Below the pieces are notes generated by a model, which was not told the origin of the DNA, ran no database searches, and saw only the letters and a list, made by a program, of their open reading frames with translations. DNA of 48,876 nucleotides from JAZDDE01 sp039714435 (GTDB lineage: Bacteria > Gemmatimonadota > Gemmatimonadetes > Palauibacterales > Palauibacteraceae). The translations under genes and the position numbers were made by a program. Where the stretch lies: positions 1-48,876 of the forward strand of contig JBDLJJ010000007.1 in the NCBI GenBank assembly GCA_039714435.1, written 5' to 3'. Shown piece by piece: positions 1 through 8,618 of the stretch. Positions within the stretch are counted from its first letter, which is position 1; every line of letters begins with the position of its first letter.

Positions 1-1
1 G

Positions 2-121
2 GCTGGTCTGAACCTCCTCGGCGGCATCGAGTTCGGGGGTACCGTCCCGATTTTTGTCGAAGCTAAAGTGGAGGTTGAAGGTGGAGAGCAGTTCGTCGTC
101 ACAGGCGGGATCTTCTTCTAG
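2..121 (+). CDS. C-terminal end of an outer-membrane beta-barrel protein (5' partial)
   Basis: An open frame enters from the left edge and gives 39 residues before TAG at 119-121. The residues alternate polar and hydrophobic (VPIFVEAKVEVEGG, then QFVVTGGIFF). This is the pattern of two transmembrane beta strands, and the chain ends in Phe-Phe. A terminal aromatic residue is the usual beta-signal recognised by the BAM complex. The rest of the gene lies outside the window, so the family cannot be named. The frame overlaps the proposed start of the flavin reductase by 41 bases; one of the two boundaries may therefore be slightly wrong. Confidence 0.55.
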   Translation, partial: AGLNLLGGIEFGGTVPIFVEAKVEVEGGEQFVVTGGIFF

Positions 122-752
122 AAGTCCTTTTGAAGCGTCTCAGGAGGTCCTCTACCCGGACAGCCTGAGTGGACGTCAGCGCTACGAGTTGATCACGTCG
201 CTGATCGTGCCGCGACCGATCGGCTGGTTGTCGACGAGATCACTGGACGGCGTCAGAAATCTGGCGCCGTTCAGTTTTTTTGCGGCCCTCAGCGCCTCCC
301 CCATGCTCGTAGGAGTGTCGATTGCCCACCGCGGTGGTCAGCCAAAGGACACGCTGCGGAACATCAGGGAGACTGGTTCGTTCTGCGCCAACGTCGTGAC
401 CGTGGCGCACCTGGAGTCGATGAACATGTCGGCCGCCGACGTGCTGCCCGCCGTGGACGAATTCGAGCATGCCGGATTGGCCTGGGCGGAAGCGGACAGT
501 GTCGACGCGCCCTACGTAGCGGACTGCCCGGCCGTCCTCGAGTGCCGCCTGTTCAAGGAAGTGGACCTGAGCCCGGCTCCCACCGGTCTCGTGGTCGGTG
601 AGGTGACCGCGCTGCGGGTGTCGAGTGCGCTTCCCCGCGTGCCGGGAACCGAGGCCATCGATACAGAGTCCCTTCAGCCGGTGGGCCGACTTTGGGGACG
701 TGCTTACTCGCTGCCAGGCGAGATAGTCGAGCTGGGCCGGCCAGAGGCTTGA
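81..752 (+). CDS. Flavin reductase family protein (FMN-binding split barrel)
   Basis: The 223-residue product matches the flavin-reductase-like family, which binds FMN in a split barrel and reduces flavin or acts on small substrates in the cytoplasm. Visible family marks are the N-terminal YELITSLIVPRPIGW stretch, followed by NLAPFSFF and then PKDTLRNIRETGSF, which form the flavin-binding edge. GTG at 81 is preceded by GGAGG at 70-74 with a 6-base gap, so it was preferred to TTG at 54. Either choice overlaps the upstream barrel gene. A later start near 165 cannot be excluded, because the first 30 residues are Ser-rich and not conserved in character. The substrate is unknown, and the following ATPase gene gives no hint. 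Family assignment is secure; the start is not. Confidence 0.8.
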   Translation: MESSSSSQAGSSSRSPFEASQEVLYPDSLSGRQRYELITSLIVPRPIGWLSTRSLDGVRNLAPFSFFAALSASPMLVGVSIAHRGGQPKDTLRNIRETGSFCANVVTVAHLESMNMSAADVLPAVDEFEHAGLAWAEADSVDAPYVADCPAVLECRLFKEVDLSPAPTGLVVGEVTALRVSSALPRVPGTEAIDTESLQPVGRLWGRAYSLPGEIVELGRPEA

Positions 753-822
753 CCGCTCACCCGGCACGAGCAATTGTGCGGGCCGATCCGAACTTAGCGC
801 CGTAAACTTGGAGACCGGCACG

Positions 823-3210
823 ATGAGTGATTGGGGCGGCGGACGGTTGTTCCTCGGCGGTGTGCTGGACCAAGACGGGCAGGGCACCGACGAACACCTG
901 ATCCAGGACGCGGACGATCTGACCACGCACGGGGTCATCGTAGGCATGACCGGGTCTGGCAAGACGGGACTCGGCGTCATACTGCTGGAAGAGGCTCTGC
1001 TGTCCGGCGTACCCACGCTGGTCATCGATCCCAAGGGCGACATGGGAAATCTCATGCTGCACTTTCCCCAACTCCGTCCTGACGATTTTCGCCCCTGGAT
1101 CGATAGCGCCGAGGCCAAGCGGAAGGGAGTAAGCGAGGACGAATTAGCCGCAGCGACCGCACAGACCTGGAAGGAAGGTCTGGCTTCCTGGGGGATCGGG
1201 TCGGCACGAATGGAGGCCAGGGCGGACGCGGCCCAGGTTGCGCTGTACACTCCCGGTTCGACGGCCGGGATCCCACTGAACATCGTTGGTTCGCTTGCGG
1301 CGCCGACGGCCGAGTCGCTCGATCTGGCAGTCTTGCGTGACGAGATTCAGGACTTCGTGTCGAGCCTTCTCGTCCTGGCCGGCCTCGAATCTGATCCGCT
1401 GTCTAGTCCGGAGCACATTCTTCTCTCCAACCTCATCGAGCAGGCCTGGTCAGAGGGGCGAGACCTGAGCCTACCCGCTCTCATCGGGCTGGTACAGGGC
1501 CCACCTCTGCGCAAACTCGGTGTGTTCGAGCTCGACGTGTTCTTTCCCCCCAAGGACAGGACGAAGCTGGCCATGCGCCTGAACGGCCTGGTCGCGTCGC
1601 CGTCCTTCGCGGAGTGGCTGGAAGGTCCGCCTCTGGACATCCAGCAGCTCCTGTGGACTGACGACGGCCGGCCGAGAGCGTCTATCGTATCGATCGCGCA
1701 TCTGTCCGAGCACGAGCAGCAGTTCGTCGTGACGCTGATCCTCTCCAAGCTCGTTACCTGGATGAGCCAGCAACCCGGTACGTCCGAGCTCAGAGCCCTC
1801 GTGTACATAGATGAGGTATTCGGTTTCGCGCCGCCCACGGCCGAGCCGCCGACCAAACGGCCCATTCTCACTCTGTACAAGAAGGCGCGTGCGCACGGCA
1901 TCGGGATGGTGCTGTCCACCCAGAATCCGGTAGACCTCGATTACAAGATCATGTCGAACGCCGGGACCTGGATGATCGGCCGCCTGCAGACCGAGCGGGA
2001 CAAGGCCCGGATACTGGAGGCCCTGCGCTCCGCCTCGGGTGACGTGGACGTAGATCGGTTCGACGCACTCATCGGAGGTCTGGGCAAGCGCCAATTCGTG
2101 CGGCACACGGCGAGGTCGGATAAGCCGGTCGTCTTCGGAACGCGCTGGGCCATGTCATATCTGCGAGGTCCGCTCACCCGGCATGATGTAGCGCGTCTTA
2201 CAGCCGACGCGCCCGAGCGCGGCGTGCGCACCGCCGCCGCGGCGGCTACCGAGACAGAGCAGGAACCCGTCCCTGCGTTGGGGGACTTCGAGAGCACGGT
2301 CGCCCCGGCTGTCGCAAGCGGAGTACGCGTCCACTACATGCGCCCAGACGCCCCCTGGGCCCAGGGGGTCGGTGCGGTGAGCACTGGGAAGCGTTACCGG
2401 GCGGGTGTCGTGGCGCGCGTCCACCTCCTGTTCGATGACAGGCCGAGTGGTCTCGACCACCGGGAAGAGTGGGAGGCCGTGCTGTTTCCGATCGGCCGGC
2501 AGGCCCGGGCGTCCGATGCGCTGGCGGTGGACGTGGATGACCGCGACTTCACGGCGGACTCTCCCGCCGAAGCCGTGTACGAGTTCCCGGAGGCGCGGAT
2601 AGATCAGGCCACGTTTTTCCGCAGGTTCAAGACCGAGCTGACAGACTACCTGTACCGCGAGCGGCGGATGGAAGTATTCCGAAACAGGAAGCTCAAGCTG
2701 TATTCGCGGGTCGGGGAAAAACGCCAGCAGTTCGAAGTGCGCTGTGCCGAGGCGGCGGAGGACCTGGCGGACGCGGACGCCGCCAAGCTTCAGGACCGTT
2801 TCGCGACTCGCCTGAAGCGTGCCCGTTCGCAGCTTGATAGAGCCGAGCAACGCGAGCGGGAGCTCGGGGTCGACGTCCAGCAGAGAGGCCAGCAGGAGTT
2901 GGTGGCAGGCGCCGGAGAGCTGCTTTCTTATTTTCTCGGTGGCCGCCGCCGAACGCGGGCGCTATCCGGAGTGGCGTCTCGGCGCTCGCAGACGAGGCGC
3001 ACCAAGGAACGCCTGCGCAGCGCCGAAGAACGGGCCTCGGCCAAGGAAGCCGAAATAGAGGATCTGGAGGCCGATCTGGCGGATGAGCTGGACGAAATCT
3101 CAACTAAGTGGTCGGAGGCCGCGGGCGAGATCGAGGTGATCGATGTGGGACTGGAGAAGACGGACATTCAGGTGGAGGAAGTCTCCCTGGTGTGGATACC
3201 GGTCGGCTAA
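823..3210 (+). CDS. HerA/VirB4-like P-loop ATPase (DUF87/DUF853 type) with C-terminal coiled coil
   Basis: The product has 795 residues. A Walker A motif GMTGSGKTG lies near residues 41-49, IDPKGDMGN follows, and a Walker B segment VYIDEVFGFAPP lies near 325-335. The later STQNPVDLDYKIMSNAGTW stretch is typical of HerA-type hexameric ATPases that couple ATP hydrolysis to DNA or protein translocation. Residues from about 640 to 780 are rich in Glu, Arg, Lys and Ala and read as a long coiled coil, an uncommon addition. ATG at 823 has GGAG at 810-813 and was preferred to TTG at 808. No NurA nuclease gene is adjacent, so the classical HerA-NurA resection pair is not supported. The substrate and partner are unknown. 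The gene may end its own transcript, since a promoter starts two bases after its stop. Confidence 0.8.
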   Translation: MSDWGGGRLFLGGVLDQDGQGTDEHLIQDADDLTTHGVIVGMTGSGKTGLGVILLEEALLSGVPTLVIDPKGDMGNLMLHFPQLRPDDFRPWIDSAEAKRKGVSEDELAAATAQTWKEGLASWGIGSARMEARADAAQVALYTPGSTAGIPLNIVGSLAAPTAESLDLAVLRDEIQDFVSSLLVLAGLESDPLSSPEHILLSNLIEQAWSEGRDLSLPALIGLVQGPPLRKLGVFELDVFFPPKDRTKLAMRLNGLVASPSFAEWLEGPPLDIQQLLWTDDGRPRASIVSIAHLSEHEQQFVVTLILSKLVTWMSQQPGTSELRALVYIDEVFGFAPPTAEPPTKRPILTLYKKARAHGIGMVLSTQNPVDLDYKIMSNAGTWMIGRLQTERDKARILEALRSASGDVDVDRFDALIGGLGKRQFVRHTARSDKPVVFGTRWAMSYLRGPLTRHDVARLTADAPERGVRTAAAAATETEQEPVPALGDFESTVAPAVASGVRVHYMRPDAPWAQGVGAVSTGKRYRAGVVARVHLLFDDRPSGLDHREEWEAVLFPIGRQARASDALAVDVDDRDFTADSPAEAVYEFPEARIDQATFFRRFKTELTDYLYRERRMEVFRNRKLKLYSRVGEKRQQFEVRCAEAAEDLADADAAKLQDRFATRLKRARSQLDRAEQRERELGVDVQQRGQQELVAGAGELLSYFLGGRRRTRALSGVASRRSQTRRTKERLRSAEERASAKEAEIEDLEADLADELDEISTKWSEAAGEIEVIDVGLEKTDIQVEEVSLVWIPVG

Positions 3211-3211
3211 A

Positions 3212-3241
3212 TTGTCCCGGGCCGTCACTATCGGATATACT
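3212..3241 (+). promoter_or_regulatory. Sigma70-like promoter for the microprotein and kbp
   Basis: TTGTCC (3212-3217), an 18-base spacer and TATACT (3236-3241) form a good -35/-10 pair. It begins two bases after the stop of the ATPase gene. The expected transcript starts near 3248, about 29 bases before the ATG at 3277. This suggests that the small gene, kbp and the DUF885 gene form their own transcription unit. Confidence 0.6.
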
Positions 3242-3276
3242 GGACGTCCCCCCCAAACGAGTAACGGAGACGGCAT

Positions 3277-3396
3277 ATGTCTACACTATTCGAGGCCCTC
3301 GCCGGCCAGCTGGATCAAGACGGCGACGGCAGCATCGTGGACGACCTGGCAGGCGCAGGAAAGAGCCTGCTGGGGTCGTTCTTCCGCCGGCAATAG
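3277..3396 (+). CDS. 39-residue microprotein resembling the C-terminal tail of DUF937 proteins
   Basis: This short ORF starts at ATG 3277 behind GGAG (3266-3269, 7-base gap) and ends with TAG at 3394-3396. Its middle reads LDQDGDGSIVDDL, an Asp-rich loop of the EF-hand/dockerin kind that could bind Ca2+. AGKSLLGSFF follows. From memory, larger DUF937 proteins end in a very similar DGDGS-DD-LGxAGKLLGG tail, so this looks like that tail as a free-standing gene. It has its own promoter and RBS and lies 24 bases before kbp, which also supports a real gene. No signal peptide is present. The function is unknown; Ca2+ binding is inferred from the motif alone. Confidence 0.6.
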   Translation: MSTLFEALAGQLDQDGDGSIVDDLAGAGKSLLGSFFRRQ

Positions 3397-3420
3397 GCGC
3401 ACACTCTCAGGGAGGATACG

Positions 3421-3954
3421 ATGGGAATATTCAAATTCGTCAAGGACGCGGGCGCCAAGATCTTCAAGCGTGGCCCTTCTGAAGAGGACCAGCGCCAGGA
3501 GGGTCTGGACGAGATGGCCAAGGGCAACGCCCTGGTCAGAATGGTCCTGGATCTCGGGTTGGCGATCGAGGATCTCAGGGTCAGCTACGACAACGGCGTG
3601 GCCACGGTCAGCGGCACTACCGAGACGCAGGCTGATAAAGAAAAGGTCATTCTGGCCATCGGGAACTCACAGGGAGTCGCCGAAGTGGATGACCGGATTG
3701 AGGTCGTTACGCCGGAGCCCGAGGCTACCATGTACACGGTTGTTTCTGGCGACAGCTTGAGCAAGATCGCGCTGGCTCACTACGGCGACGCCATGAAGTA
3801 CCCGATGATATTCGAGGCCAACCGGCCGATGCTGGAAGATCCCGATAAGATTTATCCAGGCCAGGTGCTCAGGATTCCGCCCCTCACGCCCGCGGTTTCC
3901 AGAGGCGTGGGTGGAGGAGACGGTGGTGGTTCCGGAGGCGGCGGGGGAATGTAG
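3421..3954 (+). CDS. kbp: BON and LysM domain protein, Kbp/YgaU-like
   Basis: The 177-residue product begins MGIFKFVKDAGAKIF, as E. coli Kbp (YgaU) does. A BON domain (about residues 30-88) and a LysM domain follow; the LysM includes YTVVSGDSLSKIA and ends DKIYPGQVLRIPP. E. coli Kbp is a cytoplasmic K+-binding protein of about 150 residues with the same domain order, and BON and LysM contact each other to form the K+ site. Here about 25 extra residues form a Gly-rich tail (VGGGDGGGSGGGGG) of unknown use. There is no signal peptide, which fits a cytoplasmic location. ATG 3421 follows GGGAGG. The stop codon directly abuts the next ATG, so the DUF885 gene is probably translated by reinitiation. 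Confidence 0.85.
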   Translation: MGIFKFVKDAGAKIFKRGPSEEDQRQEGLDEMAKGNALVRMVLDLGLAIEDLRVSYDNGVATVSGTTETQADKEKVILAIGNSQGVAEVDDRIEVVTPEPEATMYTVVSGDSLSKIALAHYGDAMKYPMIFEANRPMLEDPDKIYPGQVLRIPPLTPAVSRGVGGGDGGGSGGGGGM

Positions 3955-5775
3955 ATGCGGGCTAGCTCTTACTCTTCCAGTCGGCCAGGGTGGCGTGCAC
4001 GAACGTGCGCGCCCCTGGCGCCGACATTGTTGCTGGCCGCTCTTGTGGGAGGCTGTTCCGAGGGGGCGGCGCCCAGGCTGACGGCCGAGCAGACGGTGTC
4101 TCGGGTCAGCATGTTGGCAGACCGGTATACCGGGGCGTACTACACGGCCTTTCCGGAGGAGGCCTCCGAGATGGGATTCTCGGGTGCGCCGATTGATCGG
4201 GTCTCCAACCGCAGCCCCGCCGCCCGGGCGGAGTGGGCAGAGCAGACGGCGGCGTGGCTGACCGAGCTGGAGGCCCTGGACGCCGCTTTGCTGGACGATG
4301 CGCCGGAAGCCCTGGAGTACGCCTATCTGAAGGAACGGCTCATGTCCGAAGGAGACTGGCGCCGCCTGTGCCAGATGAGCCTGTGGAACGTCAGCCCCAC
4401 ATGGACGGGGTGGCAGAGCGGCCTGGCCCTTGCCTTCAGCGACCAGCCCGTCGGAACTGACGACTGGCGCGCTGCTACCGGGGCGCGGGCGCGAGACGTG
4501 GCCCGCTACCTCGATACCGAGATTGCCAATCTTCGTGAGGGACTCGAGAAGGGGTACTCGGCACCCGTAACCAATGTTGACGCTGTAATCGCCCAGGTCG
4601 AAGCCATGGCCAGCGCGGAGCCGCACGAGTCGCCCTTCTTCGATCCCGCCCTGCGCGATTCGACGCCTGAATTTCAGGCCTATCTGTCAGACATCGTCCA
4701 GGGTGAGATCACCCCTGCCATCATGAGGTATCGCGGTTTCCTGCGGGACGAGTACAGAGCGCAGGCCAGGACGGATATCGGCGTGTCCGCTAATCCGGCC
4801 GGAGCCGAGTGCTACCGTGCGGCTCTCAGGTATTACACGTCGCTGGACCTGACTCCGGAAGAGGTTCATGACACAGGTCTCGAGCAGATGGAGAGTATCC
4901 GGAGTCAATTGACGGAAATCGGGGCCCGCAGCTTCGGTGTCAGTGATCCCGGCGCGCTGCTTCGATTGGTGCAGGACGATCCTCTGTTCACGTTCGAATC
5001 CCGCCAGGCTATCGTCGCCTACGCCCAATCCGCGGTGGATCGGGCCCGCGCGGCGCTGCCCGGCTGGTTCGGTGTCGTTCCGGAAGTGGATGTAGTGATC
5101 CGGCCCTATCCAGAGTATCAGGAGCAGTCGGCTCCCGGCGGGTTCTACAGTGCGGGATCGGGGGACGGCCCGGGTACCTACTGGATCAACACGTACGATC
5201 CGGCCAGCCAGAGCAAGGCCGGCCTGGAGGCGACGGCATTCCATGAGACGTGGCCCGGCCATCACATGCAGTCGGCGGTGAACCAGGCTCTGGGCTCAGT
5301 GCCGGCGATCCTCAAGTATTTCTACAACGCGGGCTTCGATGAAGGCTGGGCTCTGTACACAGAGCGCCTGGCGGACGAGATGGGCCTCTACTCATCGGAT
5401 GTAGACCGCATCGGGCTGCTCTCGAATGAAGCGCTGCGAGCCGCGCGCCTCGTCGTCGATCCTGGCATGCACGCTCTGGGCTGGACCCGGCAGCAGGCGA
5501 TTGACTACCTACTCGAGAACACGGCCAGTTCGCCGCAAAGCGCAGCCTCGGAGATCGACCGGTACATCGCGGTGCCCGGCCAGGCCACCTCGTACATGAC
5601 CGGAAGCCTGGAGATCAGGCGTCTTCGGGACGAGGCTGAACGGAGCCTGGGGGACGCGTTCGAAGTCTCAGCCTTCCACGATCAGGTGCTGTCAGACGGT
5701 TCTCTCGCGCTCACCATGCTGCGGGCGAAGATCGAGGCCTGGCTGGCTGCCGAAAAATCCGCCCGGGCGCAATAG
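3955..5775 (+). CDS. DUF885 family lipoprotein, putative metallopeptidase
   Basis: The 606-residue product carries a lipoprotein signal ending ALVGGC, which makes Cys34 the likely lipidated residue and places the protein in the periplasm. The DUF885 signature FHETWPGHHMQ lies near residues 427-437, and a second acidic helix FDEGWALYTE lies near 460. Together they form the HExxPGHH plus Glu arrangement expected of a zinc gluzincin-type carboxypeptidase. Family members are large helical periplasmic peptidases, but few have known substrates. ATG 3955 comes immediately after the kbp TAG. The gene ends in front of the convergent DUF481 gene. Catalytic residues appear complete; zinc binding and peptide substrate are inferred. 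Confidence 0.85.
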   Translation: MRASSYSSSRPGWRARTCAPLAPTLLLAALVGGCSEGAAPRLTAEQTVSRVSMLADRYTGAYYTAFPEEASEMGFSGAPIDRVSNRSPAARAEWAEQTAAWLTELEALDAALLDDAPEALEYAYLKERLMSEGDWRRLCQMSLWNVSPTWTGWQSGLALAFSDQPVGTDDWRAATGARARDVARYLDTEIANLREGLEKGYSAPVTNVDAVIAQVEAMASAEPHESPFFDPALRDSTPEFQAYLSDIVQGEITPAIMRYRGFLRDEYRAQARTDIGVSANPAGAECYRAALRYYTSLDLTPEEVHDTGLEQMESIRSQLTEIGARSFGVSDPGALLRLVQDDPLFTFESRQAIVAYAQSAVDRARAALPGWFGVVPEVDVVIRPYPEYQEQSAPGGFYSAGSGDGPGTYWINTYDPASQSKAGLEATAFHETWPGHHMQSAVNQALGSVPAILKYFYNAGFDEGWALYTERLADEMGLYSSDVDRIGLLSNEALRAARLVVDPGMHALGWTRQQAIDYLLENTASSPQSAASEIDRYIAVPGQATSYMTGSLEIRRLRDEAERSLGDAFEVSAFHDQVLSDGSLALTMLRAKIEAWLAAEKSARAQ

Positions 5776-5778
5776 CCC

Positions 5779-5795
5779 GGCCTCAGGTCTGAGCC
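5779..5795. terminator. Possible bidirectional hairpin between convergent genes
   Basis: GG, CTCAG, a two-base loop, CTGAG and CC form a short hairpin with one bulged base. It lies in the 25 bases between the stops of the DUF885 gene and the convergent DUF481 gene. The position suits a terminator serving both strands, but there is no T-run on either side, so the call is weak. Confidence 0.3.
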
Positions 5796-5800
5796 GCGCC

Positions 5801-6685
5801 CTACAGGTTCAGGGCGACCCCCAGAGTAAAGACGGAGTCCAGTTTGTCGAGCGGGGTCGACACGGTGAAGCCGCTCGGCGTTCCAGCCGGAAACTCGAGC
5901 GACAGGGACTGAAGCGCGGGTTCGTTGTCCCACAGCAATTGGAGACTTGTCTTCAGCGCGAGCAGGTCGCTCATCTGCACGGCCAGAGCATTCAGCAGAT
6001 CGAATCGTACATCCGAGGACGTGCTGAGGTTTTCGTCCAGCACCAGAGTGCTGCTGAAGGAAGTCGAAGGTGTCAGAACATGGCTCAGGTTCCAGCCGAA
6101 CCGGAGCCCGCCAAACTTATCCACGACCTCCGCCTGAATCACGTCATCCTGAATGACGTATGTGGCACCGATGTCGATCTTGAACTGTGTGTCCTCGGTA
6201 TCGACCACCTTGAGCCCGACTCCGCCCACGACGGTCCACCGGTTATCGACTCCGGCGAACGTGTTTCGATCCCAGCCGAGTCCGCTGAAGACGAAAACCA
6301 GCGGCGCGACCTGCCGTTCATATCTGGACCGGGCGAAATAACTTTCCGCCGTCAGCTCGGTAGTCGTTGTTTCTTCGACCGTGAAATCTGCGGTCGACGT
6401 ACCCACGGCGATTATCATGCGGGTGGAAGCCTCAGAACGGATTGCGCCAGCGGCAAATATGAATGTGGACGGCCCTGACTTCAGCATCAGCTCGTCACTC
6501 AATCCCAGTGTTCGGGTAGTGGAGTTCCCGCCCGTCGCTACCCAGGTCAGTAGGGCGGTATTGCTCCAGGCCTTTTCACCATCGTCCTCGCCTTCCTGGG
6601 CCAGGGCCGGGACGGCTGGTACAGCGGCGACAGCGAGGACGGCGAGCGCAGCGATATTGGATAGGCGGACTTGTGCCTCGGACAT
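5801..6685 (-). CDS. DUF481 family outer-membrane protein (YdiY-like)
   Basis: The 294-residue product has a Sec signal peptide with likely cleavage after PALA (near residue 29). The mature part is rich in beta strands and ends TLGVALNL. The segment WSNTALLTWVATGGNSTTRTLG is the characteristic beginning of DUF481 proteins, related to the salt-induced YdiY of E. coli and predicted to form an outer-membrane barrel. ATG 6685 has a purine-rich GAGAGG upstream. The kinase gene ends 16 bases upstream on the same strand, so this gene may be the last of a three-gene unit (TPR-like protein, kinase, DUF481). The physiological role of the family is poorly known; nothing in the sequence shows the cargo. 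Confidence 0.85.
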   Translation of the reverse strand: MSEAQVRLSNIAALAVLAVAAVPAVPALAQEGEDDGEKAWSNTALLTWVATGGNSTTRTLGLSDELMLKSGPSTFIFAAGAIRSEASTRMIIAVGTSTADFTVEETTTTELTAESYFARSRYERQVAPLVFVFSGLGWDRNTFAGVDNRWTVVGGVGLKVVDTEDTQFKIDIGATYVIQDDVIQAEVVDKFGGLRFGWNLSHVLTPSTSFSSTLVLDENLSTSSDVRFDLLNALAVQMSDLLALKTSLQLLWDNEPALQSLSLEFPAGTPSGFTVSTPLDKLDSVFTLGVALNL

Positions 6686-6701
6686 CCGTAGCCTCTCTGT
6701 G

Positions 6702-8618
6702 TCAGGATTCGTTCAGGACGGCTTCGATCTGACGCTTCGCTTCGACGCGCCAGGTGACTGCATCGTCGAGATCCGCGGCCAGTGTTGTCAAGTGGTCCGC
6801 GGCGCGTCCCGGCGCGGAGGCGCTCGCCGCACGGGAGCGGCCCATGGCGGCCAGAGCCTCCAGGAGCTTCTGCACCAGCATGTCTCGGGTCTGCGAGGCT
6901 TGACTGAGGGCATCCGACCAGGTGCCCCCCGTGCCCCGCCCGCGCTGACTCTCCAGAATAGCCAGGTTCTCATCCAGGCTGGCCAGGTCCGCCGCCGCCT
7001 CGCAGGCATGATCAAGGAGGGCTTCCACCGGACCCTCCAGGTCTTCGGCCTGGGCTTCGGCCGAGTACAGCCCTCTCGCCATGCGAACGAAGTCGCCGAG
7101 CAAGCGGCGAGCGGGACCATCTGGTAAGGAGAGAAGAGTCTGACGAGCACGCTGTTCGGATCGGGCCGGGAGGGTGGACCCTCCGCCGGATCGGAACAGT
7201 GAGTTTCGCTGCCGTCTGAAAGCGAATCGCACCATCGCCACGCCGAAAGCGGGAGTGACCAACAGCATTACCGGGGCGACCTGGAGCCCGGCCAGCATGC
7301 CCAGCCCTATGACAAGTCCAAAAACAGCTCCGAACGCAGGTGTGACGCGGCCTCCGAGGCGGGCTGGATGCGCGATCCGAACGGAGAGTCCCTCCTGCCG
7401 AAGTCGCCGGGCCGCCCGCTCGGCCACATCCGCGGGAACGCGTGCGACGGGAAGCTCGCCCCGGGCTGCCGCTTCAATCTCGGTATCCAGTCGAAGCCCG
7501 TCCACGAGATCTCGCAGAGTCTCCTCCGCGTCGATTTTCTCTCGCCGGCTGTGAGGCCGTTCCACGAAAAGCAGGCGCTTCCCGGCGCCCATGCCACCGG
7601 GCCGGCCGGATCCGGAGCCCGCCTCCCCGGCGCACTCAGGGCACAGGCCCAGGTTGAGGAGGTCGGTTCCCCCGCACAGCAGGCAGCGCCCGGACACAGA
7701 ACGGCGGCCCGCGCGGCCCTCCAGGCCGCCGTAGCTCAGTGCCGCGCCTGTGGCGGTTCCGCCGCCCAGTCCTTCGTTCAGCGCGTCGAGCAGAGCTCCG
7801 GCCGTGGGGTACCTGAGGCCGGGATCCGTGCGTGTCAGGCCGGCCACCACATCATCCAACCAGGCCGGCACGTCTGACTGAACGGAGCGTGGGCGATGTC
7901 CGCCCGGGGCAGGCGTCGGGGGCAGGTGGGGGGACGAGCGTGGAGGCAGATCCCCCGTCAGGGCGAAGTACGTCAGCATGCCGAGCGCGTATAGATCCGA
8001 GCGAGCGTCGCCTCTGTGACCCGCCATCACCTCTGGGGCAGTGTAGGCGATGGTGCCCACGAGTCCGCCGGTTCGCGTCACCGTCTCCATGTCCGTGATC
8101 CGCGCCGAGCCGAAGTCCGTCAACTGAGCCCGGCCGTCAGATCCGAGCAGGACGTTCTGCGGTTTGACGTCCCTGTGCAGCACGCCTCGTGCGTGTGCGT
8201 CGCTCAGGCCGCCGGCTACGTCGCGCACAACTTCCGCCACCCTGGTCGGAGCGAGAACCCCACGCTCACGCACTCTCTCAGCCAGGTTCGGACCCTCCAC
8301 GAACTCCATTACGAGGAAGCTGTGGCCTTCGGACTCGAGGAATTCGTGCAGCGTAACGATGCTCGGGTGGCTGAGCCCGCGCGCGGCAACAGCCTCTCTG
8401 CGCATACGCTCGCGCGCCATTTCAGCCACGGCGGGGGGAGGAACGAGGAGCTTGATCGCCACGTCGGATTCCAGAGTCAGATCGAACGCGCGATACACCA
8501 CCGAGTAGCCTCCCCGGCCGATCTCCGCATCGATTCGGTAGCGCTGCGCCAGAAGGGATCCGAGCGCCAGATATCCGGTCCTGACCGGCTCCCCAGGCGG
8601 CCCGGACGCGCGGGTCAC
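6702..8618 (-). CDS. Membrane-anchored Ser/Thr protein kinase with a zinc ribbon
   Basis: The 638-residue product opens with a Hanks-type kinase domain (about residues 27-285). Glycine loop GRGGYSVV (34-41), Lys56 in VAIK, HRDVKPQN (148-154), DFG (168-170) and APE (194-196) are all intact, so an active kinase is expected. A four-cysteine zinc ribbon follows (C312, C315, C326, C329), then a linker, two closely spaced hydrophobic segments (about 427-470) and a helical C-terminal tail. Unlike PASTA kinases there is no extracellular sensor; the hairpin membrane anchor leaves both ends in the cytoplasm. GTG 8618 overlaps the stop of the upstream TPR-like gene as GTGA, indicating coupled translation. 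Targets are unknown. Confidence 0.9.
   Translation of the reverse strand: MTRASGPPGEPVRTGYLALGSLLAQRYRIDAEIGRGGYSVVYRAFDLTLESDVAIKLLVPPPAVAEMARERMRREAVAARGLSHPSIVTLHEFLESEGHSFLVMEFVEGPNLAERVRERGVLAPTRVAEVVRDVAGGLSDAHARGVLHRDVKPQNVLLGSDGRAQLTDFGSARITDMETVTRTGGLVGTIAYTAPEVMAGHRGDARSDLYALGMLTYFALTGDLPPRSSPHLPPTPAPGGHRPRSVQSDVPAWLDDVVAGLTRTDPGLRYPTAGALLDALNEGLGGGTATGAALSYGGLEGRAGRRSVSGRCLLCGGTDLLNLGLCPECAGEAGSGSGRPGGMGAGKRLLFVERPHSRREKIDAEETLRDLVDGLRLDTEIEAAARGELPVARVPADVAERAARRLRQEGLSVRIAHPARLGGRVTPAFGAVFGLVIGLGMLAGLQVAPVMLLVTPAFGVAMVRFAFRRQRNSLFRSGGGSTLPARSEQRARQTLLSLPDGPARRLLGDFVRMARGLYSAEAQAEDLEGPVEALLDHACEAAADLASLDENLAILESQRGRGTGGTWSDALSQASQTRDMLVQKLLEALAAMGRSRAASASAPGRAADHLTTLAADLDDAVTWRVEAKRQIEAVLNES

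Noticed and set aside
240..1283. Long minus-strand ORF over the flavin reductase and ATPase genes
   Set aside because: Low-complexity Ser/Pro/Arg product typical of a high-GC shadow frame; the plus-strand genes have clear families.
823..3210. HerA-NurA DNA-end resection or phage-defence cassette
   Set aside because: No NurA, Sir2-like or other defence partner gene is adjacent; only the ATPase is present.
3667..4626. 319-codon minus-strand ORF
   Set aside because: Shadow of kbp and the DUF885 gene; no recognisable domain and biased composition.
7726..7745. tRNA-like GTAGCTCAGT box
   Set aside because: It lies inside the kinase coding sequence and has no matching acceptor stem, anticodon or T-arm.
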